DNA from: Nereocystis luetkeana
Taxonomy: Eukaryota > Sar > Phaeophyceae > Laminariales > Laminariaceae
Reading direction: 5' to 3'
DNA length: 64,000 nucleotides
NCBI GenBank assembly: GCA_031213475.1
Contig: JARUPZ010000004.1
Span: forward strand, 2,567,501-2,631,500
Shown: one piece after another, positions 1 to 13,100 of the stretch
Layout of the letters: every line of letters begins with the position of its first letter
Numbering within the stretch: position 1 is the stretch's first letter
Notes under the pieces: generated by a model
The model's input: the letters and a program-made list of their open reading frames with translations, nothing else
What the model was told of the DNA's origin: nothing
Database searches by the model: none
Translations under genes and position numbers: made by a program

Positions 1-596
1 TGGAGGACGTGAAATGCGAACAGCATGCCCAACGACTGATGTGCTGTCGATGACGCCATTTGTTAGGGTCTAAGTCCCTTGGGCTACTGTTGTAAAAGGT
101 TAACCTTTCGCCCTACCAACCTAAGCCTTCTAAAACAAGAAAACGTATATAGACCCTTGCGGAGTATCGTATGGAGTAACAAAAATAGGGATACACATTG
201 TTATTTACAGTAGATGGCAAAACGAAAGAATCCTACTAACATGCACCACAACAGCTAACTCCTCCTTCCTGTTGTTATTTCAGGGGGATCTACTACACCG
301 CTCTGACCGAAAATATAGGCTCCGTTTGATGTTTATATCAGATACTAAACGAGGATTACATTCCCGGCCAGGTCGGTGTACTGTTATAGGATTCAGAACC
401 TACGATGTACCCAAACACAACATACCTCCATACTTGGTGTGTGCACAAAATATATTTGGTTCTGATCGCGTGTAACAGGTTCCCTTGCAATTGGGCTGGC
501 TGTGATTTTGCTGGGCTTGGCAATTTAAGGTTATCAGTCGCATGGCGAGAATATAAGCCAACTCTTGACTGAGGCGTTCTACAGCACGATAGAGGT

Positions 597-702
597 GACT
601 TGGTGCATGGGTTTCCTTTTGTTTCCGAGGTTTTCTTCTTTCGGGAAAGTTATGAGTGATCCATGTTGAAGATCATGCTGCACATTGTCGGATGGCAAGA
701 GA

Positions 703-793
<91 letters not shown>
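597..793 (+). repeat. AAT-tailed dispersed repeat with expanded (AAT)n
   Basis: About 115 bp beginning CTTGGTGCATGGGTTTCC and ending TGGCAAGAG is nearly identical to 2259-2367. Each copy is followed by AAT repeats, about 30 units here (704-793). The shared body with a microsatellite tail resembles the 3' end of a non-LTR retroelement. Confidence 0.6.
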
Positions 794-1064
794 GAGGTGG
801 CACATTTCCGCTTTAATGTTTTCTAAATGACAGGGCTCCTGAACCCAAAATCGTCGAAATGACAATCTTGCTTCGAAAAATGACGTAATTGTACACTTGG
901 GCCATGGGTTCATTCATCGGGAGGCAAAAACGTTTTTTGCTGACGTCAGTTTTCGGGTGACTTACTATTAGTATGGGGCTCTTGAAGTGAGGATCCTCAG
1001 AAAAAATAGGTTGGACCCTTGTCGTGGGACGCCTCGACTATAACCGACTCACCACTCTGGGTGA

Positions 1065-1130
1065 ACTATAACATAAGGAACATTTTTACGCTAACATGAA
1101 TATCAAGCGGTCCTTATATTTAGGCCAAGA
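1065..1130. mobile_element. Short palindromic MITE, family M3
   Basis: Imperfect inverted ends ATAAGGAAC and CGGTCCTTATATTTAGGCC flank a roughly 30-bp centre. The same layout recurs at 52768-52836 and 59636-59701. Confidence 0.45.
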
Positions 1131-1567
1131 TAGATACGTAGTTTCATCGGTAAGAATAAGAGCCCTGACTGCTGCCGATGACGCGGGGGTGGAACATTGC
1201 CGAGGGATACAGGGTGAGCTTGGCAAGGGAGGAAGAGGAAGACGCAATAATGGGAATAGGGGGGTATGTAATTGGTCCTGCGTGATGGAAGAGAGAATAG
1301 TACTTCGTTATTGGAAGATATTCGATTCGAGTCGGGATGGAATATATATGTACGATATGTTTGTTGTCGAAAAGGCAGAATTAATAACAGTAATAAGAAC
1401 AAGAACCATGTCACGCTTCGAGTCTCGAACGCGCCAAGCCAGATAAAAAGACGACAAAACGACGCAAAACATCGGACCCAGCTAACTCTATTACCTAGCG
1501 AACTAATACCAATTATTTACTAGCCGGCGACTACAGTTGCCAAGTCACACACTCCTGCCTACTCTAA

Positions 1568-1666
1568 GCCTTTTAGGGCAAATTGCAGCCAGTCCCGTTT
1601 TGGGGACAAACCACTCAAACTATAAGTTGTCGTCCCCCAGAGCGGGACTGCGGTCCTAAAAGGGTT
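1568..1666. mobile_element. Palindromic MITE, family M2
   Basis: Ends CCTTTTAGG and CCTAAAAGGG, with internal AGTCCCGTTTTGGGGACAAA facing a diverged complement. One of nine roughly 95-bp copies. Confidence 0.6.
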
Positions 1667-1689
1667 TTTAACCCCGGTCTCGTCATTTT

Positions 1690-2130
1690 CTGCGTATGCT
1701 ACCAAGAAGCTTCGCCCTCACCGACGCACCGCGTCCGGTTCCCAAAATCGTCGTTGGTGACTGGGCGTGGGTGTGCAATACGGCTACCACCATCCACCAG
1801 CGAGCGAAAACTGACACGGACGCCAAGGCCCCTACAGCCCAAGCCCTCTCTCAGCTGGACGGGCACCTACAAAGTCCTCGCAGTTGTGGTTGAGCTTCTG
1901 TATCTGGTTCTGCCTTTTGACATGCCCGGCACGGATGTGCTCGCCGATGCGGTCCGGCTTCAACGTTGCAAAAGGCCTTGCGCTATATCCCCCAGGAGCG
2001 TGGCGACCTGCCGAAGTGTGTTTTGACACTTGGGATCGATGCAATATGTTGCTCAACTACTTCTCCAAGAACCCCCCCTCCCTCCTATGTTATGTACTTG
2101 GTATACATATAATTCGTGTATATAGGTTGG
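1690..2130 (+). pseudogene. Decayed Ty3/gypsy integrase C-terminal fragment
   Basis: Two overlapping frames read GDWAWVCNTATTIHQRAK, QALSQLDG, then TYKVLAV and FDMPGTDV...RLQRCK. This resembles the GDWVWVYN and L-DGPYKVLAVGP region after the integrase core of algal gypsy elements. A frameshift near 1855 and the loss of the rest mark it as dead. The identification rests on motif recall. Confidence 0.55.
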
Positions 2131-2258
2131 GTTCGCGTCGGTTGGCGACGATACTGCTTGGATGCAGTTTAGGATTTAAGGATAGAACGTAATGAGAAGG
2201 AAGGAGCAAACACAGCAAATAGAGTAGACAAGCTGAAAGTTGGCACGGAAGGGAGGTA

Positions 2259-2379
2259 GACTTGGTGCATGGGTTTCCTTTTGTTTCCGAGGTTTCCTTC
2301 TTTCGGGAAAGTTATGAGTGATCCATGTTGAAGATCATGCTGCACATTGTCTGATGGCAAGAGGAATAATAATAATACT
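2259..2379 (+). repeat. AAT-tailed dispersed repeat, second copy
   Basis: Near-identical partner of the 597-715 body. Here the AAT tail has only about four units before a copy of the poly-C-tailed repeat begins. Confidence 0.6.
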
Positions 2380-2382
2380 GTA

Positions 2383-2858
2383 GAACAGGCCTCGCTGCGT
2401 GAGCTAAACAGCCAGGCACCATTTTTGTTTTTGGGGGGGTTACCACGGCTGACGGTCGAGTTAGATCGTTTTTGAGCAGGGAGAAGCTTAACTCCGCACA
2501 AGGGGGATGATCGTATCACGTAGTAGTGTATATATGGTTAGGTACCCAAGAGGCGGTTACAGAGTAAACCCTTTGCTGTCTCTGGAACTGGCTACACCAG
2601 AAAATACATCATTTAATTGACGCTGTCATCCACATGCGAGAAACCCCGCCTCAAAAGCGATTCTCAGTAAGATGCAGCTCACCCTTCATGCGACTTACCC
2701 AATAACCTCAACGGGCCTCGTGCTTGGTGCAAGCAATGTCTTCCTGGGTCGATGAAAACCCGACGTGCTCCGTCCCGGCATTGTAGGGAAGCGAGGGTCT
2801 ATGGTCATACGACAAAGGCCACGCATGACAATGAGTACATCCCCCCTCCCCCCCCGGA
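2383..2858 (+). mobile_element. Poly-C-tailed retroposon-like repeat (long copy)
   Basis: Shares about 450 bp with 5340-5822: CGTGAGCTA...ACAGCCAGG, TGGCTACACCAGA, CGCCTCAAAAGCG, GTGCAAGCAATGTC, AAAACCCGACGTGCTCCG, GTCTATGGTCATACGAC. It ends ATGAGTACATCCCCCC. No tRNA-like promoter boxes are evident; the class is unknown. Confidence 0.6.
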
Positions 2859-5339
2859 ACCACGTCACTCAGGACGAGGCGTTTCGACTCCTCTTCGACG
2901 TGTGCTGTGATAGAAATATTGTCTACCAGGTAGCATTGTTTTTCCTCAAGAGGCAATATTTATGACTGACTGGATTCCTCGGCCGAGAAACTACAGCACC
3001 TTGTAAAGCATGTGCCCGATAAGGCACGCGTCTTATAGACAATCACATTTTTGTTCACAATAATATGCTTCGAAGAAATACTTAAAGATAGGCCGAGGTT
3101 GGGTTGGGTCCATTTTTACCAAAGTTAATTGTTAGGGAGAGGGGTTAGCGTAAACTTCCTTAAGATAGTAACCTCTGGAGAAGTGCTATACTTTATTATA
3201 ATTATGCTTGCCTTCCGACAATATAGCGTAGATAGATGCCGTTCCGATATAAACCGAATATCCTTCCGTAAATCAGCAGTACCCCTCACACGCTTCTCCA
3301 CCAGCCGTTTCCCAATTTCCATTCCCCACATCACTTCATTTTAGCTACCGGTATAGTATATCCTATTCCTCATCAACGTTCCATCCCCAGGTCCGTCCAC
3401 GACTCGAAGTTGGAGAAGATCACCTGGCACCAATTTCGGTCGGCTGTAAAGGCTGGGGAGCATCGCGGTGATGTACGAGGCGCATCGGACAGGACTCTCT
3501 ACGCCTTCCTGGGAGCGGAAAATGGACCTCCAGCTCTCTCGCCGCGAGAGTTCTTCGATGCTCATGGGCTGGCACTCCGAACCAGCACCGCCAAACCAAC
3601 CACCTGCTGACCGCCGGATGAGAACTTGGCGCAGCACAGCCGGAACCTTCTCGGGAGCAACAGCGAACGTTTCCTGGCGCCCGGCTACGGCTGCGTCCCG
3701 CACGCCAATTGGCTTGGACACCGCACAGCGCCATGCGGCACCATCCAACGGCGCCTTTTTTTGTTACAAGGGCAACGATGGTTTGTGGTGGCTACCGCAT
3801 ATCGGGGAAATCAGCTTGAGTAAGCCTACGGATAGGGTATATTTAGTTCGGCCTTTGGATGACCCGGGACCGATCAAGCTTCCTCTTTCTCCGACGCGCT
3901 ACACGAAGCTGGCGCGTTCGCACCTCGGGAGGTCCAACGTAGCGCGGATGGACCTCGAGGCACAGTGTGGATCGCCGCGGCGCTCAATTGCTTGTCTGTC
4001 TGTTTCCCTGGGCTTTGGGGTTTAGGGGCTTGCTTTTCTAGGTCCTCCTTTGACGTTTTTCTCACGCTTGCTGGTCGGGTTTGTGGTGGATATTACTTGT
4101 TTTGTTCTGCCCCCCCCCCCCCCCCCCCCCCCCCGCCCCCGCTCAGCACCGGGGCTGGTCTGTGGGACAGGATAATAGATTTCCGTGTTGTTTTATTTTT
4201 CTTCCTGCTGACCCCCCCCCCCCCCCGGCTCGCGCGCGCGCGCTCGGAGCCGGGGACGATCTTGATAATTTGTGTATACTCTTCTACTACTGTGGCACAG
4301 GACTCTTTTTATTGGCTGATTGTGTTATCTTTTTCGGCGGTCCAATTTCACCTTGCGCCCCCTATAGCTATGTAGGGTCGTGGCGCTAGTTCGGGGTTTC
4401 GCGTCTCCGTGTACACGTTCTCGCCCCCCCCCCCAGCCATCCCCCGGCGCTGGTGATATAGCAGTGGCTTTCGTTGGCACTTATTATATTCCTTAAGGGA
4501 GGGGCTCCTCCCTTTTCCCTTGCCTTGGCGTTTTTTCTCGGGGTATTTGCCTTGCTGTTCAGAGTGCAGAGGTGCGGGGGTGGGTTTGGAGGAGCCACAT
4601 CTCGGACTCATGCCGCACTTGGTGGAACGGGGTTTCCACGACTTTCCGAAGTTTACGGCTCATTTATCAGAGCGGACGACGGGTAGTGTTGTGGTGCTGC
4701 CCTCTGGAGTACTTGAAAATGCCGATAATTGCCCAAGTAAGTGCAGGCATTGGAAACATATTCGTATTACTAGTAATCGTGAGGCGCCTCTAAGATGGGA
4801 AAACAGGGGACGGGCGGGACGAGATAGTCCCACCTATTGTTTTAGTCTCCTTCGTGACCGGAATTGAATCGAGCTGCTGCCTTTTTTTCAACCACAAGGC
4901 TACGGTAGAGGGGGATCATTCTTCGGTGTTTGCCTTTCAGCCGCCCAGAGCCGCTCGGCCGAGCGATTACCCGGTTTCTATACAGCAGATCATTCAACAC
5001 AAAAAACATGTTCTAGATCGTACCAGGTACAGATTATGCGGGTCCTAACCGGCAACACGAGTTAGATCTTACAATATCGGGAATATATATATATATATAT
5101 ATATCTGTCTTGAAATATATGTGTAGATCATGAACTGGGAAGCGATGATGTGATATACGTCCAAGGTGTGAATTTCTTCCCAGGACAACTTTCGAGTGAG
5201 GTTGATACAGAGCCACTCGCCCGAGTGGCCTAAACGCGGTAGTCAAAATGATGGCACCATACCCCCCCTCCCTGCCTCTCGGCGTACATAGTATGCACCC
5301 GGTACATAGATAGGTTGGGGTGGCGTCGGTTGGCGATGA

Positions 5340-5822
5340 CGCTGTAAAGCACGCCTCACTGCGTGAGCTACGTAGACAGCCAGGGTACCGTTTTTCTCCT
5401 TTTCTTTTTGGCGGTTACCACGGCTGGCGGTCGAAATAGATCACTTTTTTTCGGGGATAACCTTTACTCAGCACAGGGGGGGACGATCGTTCCACGTGGG
5501 GTGTATATGGTAAGACACCCTGGAGGCAGTTACATAGTAAACCCGTTGCTATCTCTGGAAGTGGCCACACCAGAGAATAAATCAATTAATTGACGCTGTG
5601 TCATCCATATGCAAGAAATTCCGCCTCAAAAGCGGTTCTTAGTTGGATGCAGCTCACCCTTCATGCGACTCGTCCAACACATCACAGCGCTTCGCGCTTG
5701 GTGCGAGCAATGTCTGCCTGGTCGGTGAAAACCCGACACGCTCCATCCTGGCATTGTGGGGATGCGAGGGTCTATGATTATACGACTAAGGTAAGCAACA
5801 AATGAGTACGCCCCCCCCCTCT
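5340..5822 (+). mobile_element. Poly-C-tailed retroposon-like repeat (long copy)
   Basis: Second long copy of the family at 2383-2858. It ends AACAAATGAGTACGCCCCCCCC. A truncated copy (5823-5955) follows it directly. Confidence 0.6.
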
Positions 5823-5955
5823 CCTGCAAGCAATGTCTGCCCGGTCTGTAAAAAGCCGACGTGGTCCGTCCCGGCATTGTAGGGATGCGAGGGCCTATAT
5901 GGCCATACTGATACAGGCATGCATGAAAATGATGGCCTCATACCCCCCCCCCCCT
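5823..5955 (+). mobile_element. Poly-C-tailed repeat (5'-truncated copy)
   Basis: Starts inside the family at GCAAGCAATGTCTGCCCGG and ends with a poly-C run, in tandem with the previous copy. Such 5' truncation is typical of retroposition. Confidence 0.5.
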
Positions 5956-6964
5956 TCCCCTGCCCCTACCGTAGCGCCAGCCGTCTATTACTGTTGTTAC
6001 CCCACGTTATCTCTAAGCAACCAAACACATATCAACAACAACGAGACTGAACCTGCCCACAACAGGCAAACCTGGTAAGGGATACTACAGCTGCTGCTGC
6101 TGCAGCTATATAGTCCGAGTCCCGCGCTGCATCACTTCACCTCATGCCTCATGCACTATGCTGTACCCACTTGTTTCTACAAGGTCACTCGGCCAAGTAG
6201 GCCGCTGTCAGTGGGCAGTGCCGTATTGTGTTATTCGTGAATTCACCTCGATCTCGATATACCAGGTATATACGAACAACTGCTGCTGTATCGCATACCA
6301 GGTATATTTGATCTCCTCCCGTCACCACGCATTGTTACGGCTACTACTGCTGTAGGGACACACTATCGCAATGGCTTTTACTACTCCAGCGCTTCGATGT
6401 TCCATTCGCCTTTCGAACATCTAACGCACATAAGATTTATTCACTGTTGTGTGGCCGTACCAATGCGTCGTAGACACATCAGCAGTGGAGGAAAACAAAA
6501 AATAATGGGTATCAATGCAACACAGATTGTTGCCGCAGAGCACACCAGGTAACAGAGGAGAGTACTCTGTGCATCAAGTTGAACTGCTTTAGGAGAGACG
6601 AAACATGAATCTGGCACTCAAATTTCTAGACCATAATCACCGAAACCCTTGTACCCCCCTCCCTCTTCTGGGCAGTCTGCGTGATATCTGGCAGCAAGAA
6701 CCTGCGCATGCATCTGGAATCTGCATGATTCCCATCCAACTTTCCAAGCCAACTAGCCAACTGCCCAACTGCCGAACTGCCGAATTCTCAGCGTTTCGGT
6801 ATCTTTCTATCCCCGAACGAAACAAGCCTTCCAATAAATTGAACACTTGACCACCTTCAAACTCAGCCGTCTAGCCAGCCCTCTGCCCTCTGCTGATTGA
6901 AGAACACCCACAGCAATCAGCACTGGAGGTTGGTGATTGTGGCACCCCTTCACCACATTGAAGA

Positions 6965-7104
6965 ATGTCCTATGCCGATGCCCTTTCAGAAGAGGAGACC
7001 CTGCAGACGTACTTCGACAGGAGCAAGTTCACCGCTGGAGGGGACACGAGCCAGCTGAGACCGGCATGCTCCGCCGTTCAGCAGTTCATTGCGCAGGAGC
7101 TATG
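6965..7104 (+). CDS. SMPD4: SMPD4-like exon 1 (start codon)
   Basis: ATG at 6965 opens MSYADALSEEETLQTYFDR and runs to a GTGCGT donor after two bases of a codon. The segment LRPACSAVQQFIAQEL matches the N-terminal helical part of SMPD4, just before the FP-x-EL region. An upstream in-frame start is possible, but the homology begins here. Confidence 0.75.
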
Positions 7105-10100
7105 GTGCGTGCGTGCGGCTGGTGCTTCGAGCCTGCTTGATTGCCATTGGACGCCGTTCACCTGTGCGTGGGTTGTACGCAAGGACGATTGATTCGTTGG
7201 TAATCCTAGCTTGGCGTTGCGCAGCTTACAGCAGTGGTGTACGCTTTGTTCTGCTCTGTTGGAGTTGCTCCTTGCTTTTGAATTGGCGCTGCTGCAAAGA
7301 AATGCCCAAACGTCCAACGCTCAATCAAGCGTGCAGTCAGCACACACAGACCTTTACTCTCTGCTCTATCGAGTCTTGAGCGTCAAGATGTACACTCCGT
7401 CTCAGTGTGGAAGGATGGTTTGGCCAAACGTTGCCCCGACCGTGTAGCTATAAGATACGTCCTTGGCTGCGCAGCTGGTGTGGTGCGAGATGAGAAGCAA
7501 GTGAGTGAAACATGAACTACCGACTTTCGTCGCGCGGTGATTTCTCATGGCAATGCAAGGGTAGTCGCTATATTCGGTATACTCGATATACCCAGTATAC
7601 TCGATATATCCAGTATACTCGGTATACCCAGTGGGTACTGGGTATACCCAGTCCCAGTATACTCGGTATACCCAGTATACTCGGTATACCCAGTATACTC
7701 GGTATACCCAGTATACTCGATATACCCAGTATACCGAGTATACCCAGTGTACCGAGTATACCCGGTATGCTCGGTATACCCAGTATACTGCAGCCTAACG
7801 AGGTTCCACAACAGCAGCACGCTCTTCTGCTGTATTAATCGTACGTACGACATCGTACCTATATACGTCTCTGGCTGTCATAACGTCACCATACCGTTGG
7901 CAATACCGTTGGTAATACCGTTGGAGTACGAGTATATATCTACCCCGAGTACCTTGCACGTATACGTAGTACCAGGTATCATCCAGCAGTAAACGTGTAC
8001 CAGGTACACGGGTATAATACTCTTTGAAAACTCTTTACTCGTACGAGCACGCGGTATACTCTACTGGTGCTGGTACTGGTACGTTTTAGAAGTGGCACGC
8101 CCATGCAGATCAGTGGTATTAATGCTATTTACCCTTTTTAGGACTGCAGTCCCGTTTTCGGAACAAACTACCTTAAAAAAATTGAGTGTTTTGTCCCCTC
8201 AACGGGACTGCAGTCCTAACTACTAATAGCAGTCTTGTGCAGAAGCGACGAAAGTGCACAGCCGACATCTCCAACAACAAGCAAGACTCCATCAACAAGG
8301 CTGGAATCATAGGCAGTTACAAGGTGGGCGTAACCCCTTTGAAGCTGCAAACACTGTTTTGGATACAAATTACTTGAAATTAGAGTTGCTTCATTGCTGC
8401 AGTAGTAATTGAGTTTCCTCAAAAAGTATCATGGCCCCAGCCTGGTATACCAATACCTGGCAATTCGTATAATGCCACTCGCGCTTGCGGCGTATTCACA
8501 CCCCAACGGTTGGACAAGAGCGCCCTCGCATTTGTTTTGGGCGCTGTGTACCTTGGTCACCCCCCCCCGCCTTCCCAGCCTTCAGTGGGAACCCCGCCAA
8601 CACCCCGACGTCACGCCTTTTGGTTTAACTGGTCCCCCCCCCCCTCCCCTCTCTCCAACCCCCGCCATCCCAACCTATTAATAGTGGAAATCTCGCCAAC
8701 GCCCCGACGTTCGACGAGCTGTGTATATGTATACAGTTCCCGTCGATCCGTCGTTACTCCCTTGCGTTTCATTTGACGTTGTGTACCCGCCCCCGCCCCC
8801 CGCCTCCCCCATCGCAGTGGAAACCTCGCCAACGCTCCGACGTTTGACGAGCTGTGGATACATTTTCCGTCGGTCCTGACTCGGATTTTCGGAAAACAGG
8901 ATGGGAGCACGTCGGCGCCCGGTGGAGGAGGCGGTGCTATTACGGGGGTATACAGCGGTAGCGCCACCGAGGAGAATAGCTGGATGTTTGCTACGTGAGT
9001 GTTTTTGGTAGTGGTTGCTGGGGGGGGGGGGGGGGGGAGGGTACTCGATAGGAGAGATGTACTCGATCTCATACATGGCCGTAGTCGTATGACCATAGAC
9101 CTTCGCATCCCTACCATGCCGGGGCGGAGCATGTCGGGTTTTCAACGACCAGGCAGACATTGCTGGGGGGGGGGGGGGGGGGGGCGTACTCATTTGTTGC
9201 TTGCCTTAGTCATTCGACCACTGACCACGCATCCCTCTCGAGAGACGGAGCACCGTTACTACTCCTAATAGAGACACCTCCAACAATTGGGCGCTCATTG
9301 CGTTGTTTCCATACCAGGTATATAATATGACTTAGACCTATGCCAATGGCAACGAGAAGTCCAAAAGTTTCTTTCAAATATATTGCTTTGAAAACACAGA
9401 CGAAAAAAATCCTCGTACCGCCGCTGTGGAAAAAAATAGTTTGTTTTTTCCGACGGCTGCAGGCGGCTCAATTTGTATTTTCTGGCTGCAAATCGTCAAC
9501 ACGCTGATATAAACCAGCTCGCGCGAGGATCGACGCTCGATCTCAACCCACAGCCAACCCGCTCGTTGTCCGGCAAGGCCAACGAATGTAGATGACGGCC
9601 TCGAAGATATCCGGTGGATCCACGGTCTAGGGGGCGAGAGCTTGCCGGCGGCGTCCTACGGTATCCTCCCAAATCTGAAAAAAAAAGAGTATTTTCTGGC
9701 ATTCGAGACGGATGGAGAATTTTTGTCTGCTGTTTTGTGCGCAGCGCGGCCAAAATGTATTTTATTCATACGCCTGGTCAGCTCCCGCCACATGACACCG
9801 GCCATGGTGTGAAGACGGTGACCCTAGGGTGGATCGGAGCCCCTAGCGAGCGCACTCCGTTCAGAAGTCATGACGCAGTCGTCGGTTTTGTCGATCGATC
9901 TCTGCCAAGGACTCGGAATCTCGCCGCTTTGGACCAAACATCCGCCTGAGTTTTTCTCAGGCCGATCTTAGCCCCAGCATCGGCCCCAGATTTCCTTTTT
10001 TTCGGGCTTTTCCAAAAAGTTTGGAACTTTCTGGATTAAGAAACGTACCCATAGCAAGCTGTACCTGAAAAAATCTGGCGGGTATCTTTTGAATTCGAAC

Positions 10101-13100
10101 TTCATACTGATACTTTGCTTTCCCATTGGCATAGGTCTTTGGAACTTTTTGCTACTCGTGCCCCCTTCCTGTTTCGCCGCCTTTGGCCACCGTCTATCTC
10201 CTAGGATAGCGATCGTTTTTCGCTGCTCTTAAAGTGTGCCAAACTCCTCCATGTCACATTCGTCCGTTTCCCTCATCTCTTGTTCTAACACGCGCCGTTC
10301 CTCCTTGTACATTTCACATTCTCCTACTAGGTGAGTCCTGCTCTCTATTGCTTTGCCACACGGGCACATCTGTGCATCTACACCCCCCTCCTCCCGGCTA
10401 CTGTTATACCTCTTCTTTCGGGCAGGTTCAGTTTACCTACACGAAATCGCAGTTTCAGCGTAATCGCGAAGTCTATTGGGCCTTGCAAATACGTTTTCAT
10501 TCCTATCCCTTCGCTTCGTATATACCAGGTATCTCTAAAGCATTTCTCCGATTTCACGTTGTCTCTCAGCGCTAGCCTTCCCTAATTTCCAGGGCTTTTC
10601 GCGGGTCAGGTCAAACCTCACGGGTCGGGTCGGGTCGGGTCGGGTCAGCTGACCCGACCCGACCCGAGAAAACATTGAGGTGTGTTGACCTGACCCGACC
10701 CGACCCGCGAGATTTTGAAATCCTCTTGACCCGAAACGACCCGACCCGCGAGATTTAAAAGCCTCTTGACCCGACCCGACCCGACCCGTGAGATTTCAAA
10801 CCCTTTGACCCGACCCGACCCGACCCGCGAGGTTTTCAACACTTCCTGAGCCGACCCGACCCGACCCGCCACCTTCCGATTGACCCGTGAGACACGGATT
10901 TCATGCGGGTCGGGTCAACCGGACCCATGACATATCTCACGGGTCAACGACGAAAGCTCACGGGTCCAAAGACATGAACGTTGGTACGTTGGTCGGTTGG
11001 ATGGTCCTTGGTCCTTTGACTTTTCCGAAAATGTCGTACGTTTGTGTTCGGTTTTTTCATTTTTTGTATTTTTTTTATGCATTGTGTGGTGCGCGCTTAA
11101 TAAAAGACCATGATGATCAGAAACATGATGACATGGAGAAAGGCACACACACCGGCACTCTGCCGGGCGGATACCTCCCGGCCCCTGGGTCGACCCTATA
11201 GCTCTGACCCGATGGCTTCTGCTGGTGCCCCGGCGAGCGACCTAGCTGTGCAGGCTCCAGCAGCAAGCACTGAAGCGGAGGTTCTGACAGCGGGGGCCAC
11301 GATCCGCGAGGATCCGGGACCTGCTGCTGCTACTGCTGCTGCTGCCGCGACGAGCGCGGGCTTCCTACACTGCTGTCATGTCTTGTCTTCATTGTTGCAC
11401 CCTGCATGAGAGTGTGTGGCCGTTTATTTTTGTGGAATGGATGGAGGTGAACATGAACACAATAATATACTACTGCTGTACGCGACTTCATCCGACCCGG
11501 GATTCGCGTGTGATTATTCTACACGCTCTATGCTCTCGGGGGTCTACGTATCGGTACAAGAGAAGCCTTTGGGCGGGAAACGGCGTCTTTTTTGTTGTAC
11601 AATGCCGGACCCGCGGGTCGCAAAGGCGGCCTTCCGGCAGGTAGCTGCACACGTTAGCAAAAATACTGATCCTTGGGCCAGACCCGCGGGTCGGACGTGC
11701 GGGTCAGCCGGAAAAAAATCGCGGGTCATGATGACCTGACCCGCGAATGACCCGTATCTCACGGGTCATGACCCGACCCGACCCGTGACATTTTGAACAC
11801 CCCCTGAACTGACCCGACCCGACCCGCGAGATTTCAAAACCTCTTGACCCGACCCGACCCGTGAGATTTCAAAACCCTTTGACCCGACCCGACCCGACCC
11901 GTGAGATTTTTTTTAATTTTGACCCGACCCGACCCGACCCGCGAGATTTTGGAAAAAACGACCCGACCCGACCCGACCCGCGACATTTTGAAACCCCCTG
12001 ATCCGACCCGCGGGTCGGGTCGTGACCCGCGAAAAGCCCTGCTAATTTCAATCCTTTCTTCTACTTCTGCCTTGTACCTACCAAACTCTTCTTCACTTCT
12101 TCCCTTGTGAACTCTCTCTGTAACGCTTCTGAACCCCTGGCTGTGTTCCCTTTCTGATACATCTACGTTCGCCCTCTGCCCACGCGTGGATTTCCTTCTC
12201 GAAGTCTGCGTCGAACGTTTCGTTGGCTATGGGCGTTTTTAGCTTACGGTAGTGCTCTAATAATACATATTGTAGTAGTGCTTCACGTTCAGCCTCCGAT
12301 CTACTAACCATTTTACCTTTCTGTGCTTTTAGGGTAGTTATTCCCGTGTCTGCCTCTTCTGCTTGTGTGCGCAGTACGCCCTTTATCCCTACCCACATCT
12401 GCTTCATCCCTGACTCAAAGTCTTCGCTCGTTTTAAATTCTACGTGTTTCCATATCCCTTCTCCCCTTCTCTGCCATCTTTATTGTTTCTTTCTATTAAT
12501 AGCTACCTGGTATAGCATATTCCTCCCATCCTGCTGTAGTTTTAGTCGATTTACATGTGGCTTGCGTCCTTCTCCTTACTCTAATGGCATCTTTTACTTT
12601 TTCATCCCACGATTTTACCGTTCTGTTGCATACTATTACGGGGGGCCATAGTTAACAGGACCAAATATTGTTAGTAAAAATGGTTAAACATATACCAGGT
12701 AGGTTTTATGTATACTATAGGTCCTGGTAACTATGGTCCCCCGTATTACCAACTTCTTCCCTTTCAATTAACTTTCTGCCGTCTTGACCAAGCGCTCCCA
12801 TCCTTCGGGGTGTACTACTACGGGGGGCCATAGTTAATAGGACCTGTGGTATACATAAAAACCTATATATTTAGCTATTTTTACTAACAATATTTGGTCT
12901 TATTAACTATGGTCCCCCGTAAATAATATCATGCATGGCCGTAGTCGTAAGACCTATGCCAATGGTACAGCGAAGTTGCAATAAAAAGTTTGAATTTCAA
13001 AGATACCCGCCAAACAAAAACAAAACACGCTTCCTATGGGTCACCTAAAAAAATAAAAAAAAGTTCCTAACTTTTGGAAAAGCCCAAAAAAAGCAAATCT

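Larger units (their letters stand above)
1..6964. other. Gene-free region upstream of SMPD4-like gene
   Basis: I see no supportable host gene. The stretch holds a gypsy integrase fragment, an AAT-tailed repeat, long copies of the poly-C-tailed repeat, MITEs and C/G homopolymers. The last few hundred bases before 6965 should contain the promoter and 5' UTR, but I see no clear core element. Confidence 0.6.

Noticed and set aside
579..913. Minus-strand poly-Leu and poly-Tyr reading frames
   Set aside because: They are translations of the (AAT)n microsatellite at 704-793, with no codon or homology support.
10234..10585. Plus-strand 113-aa frame
   Set aside because: It is the antisense of the LINE C-terminal fragment.
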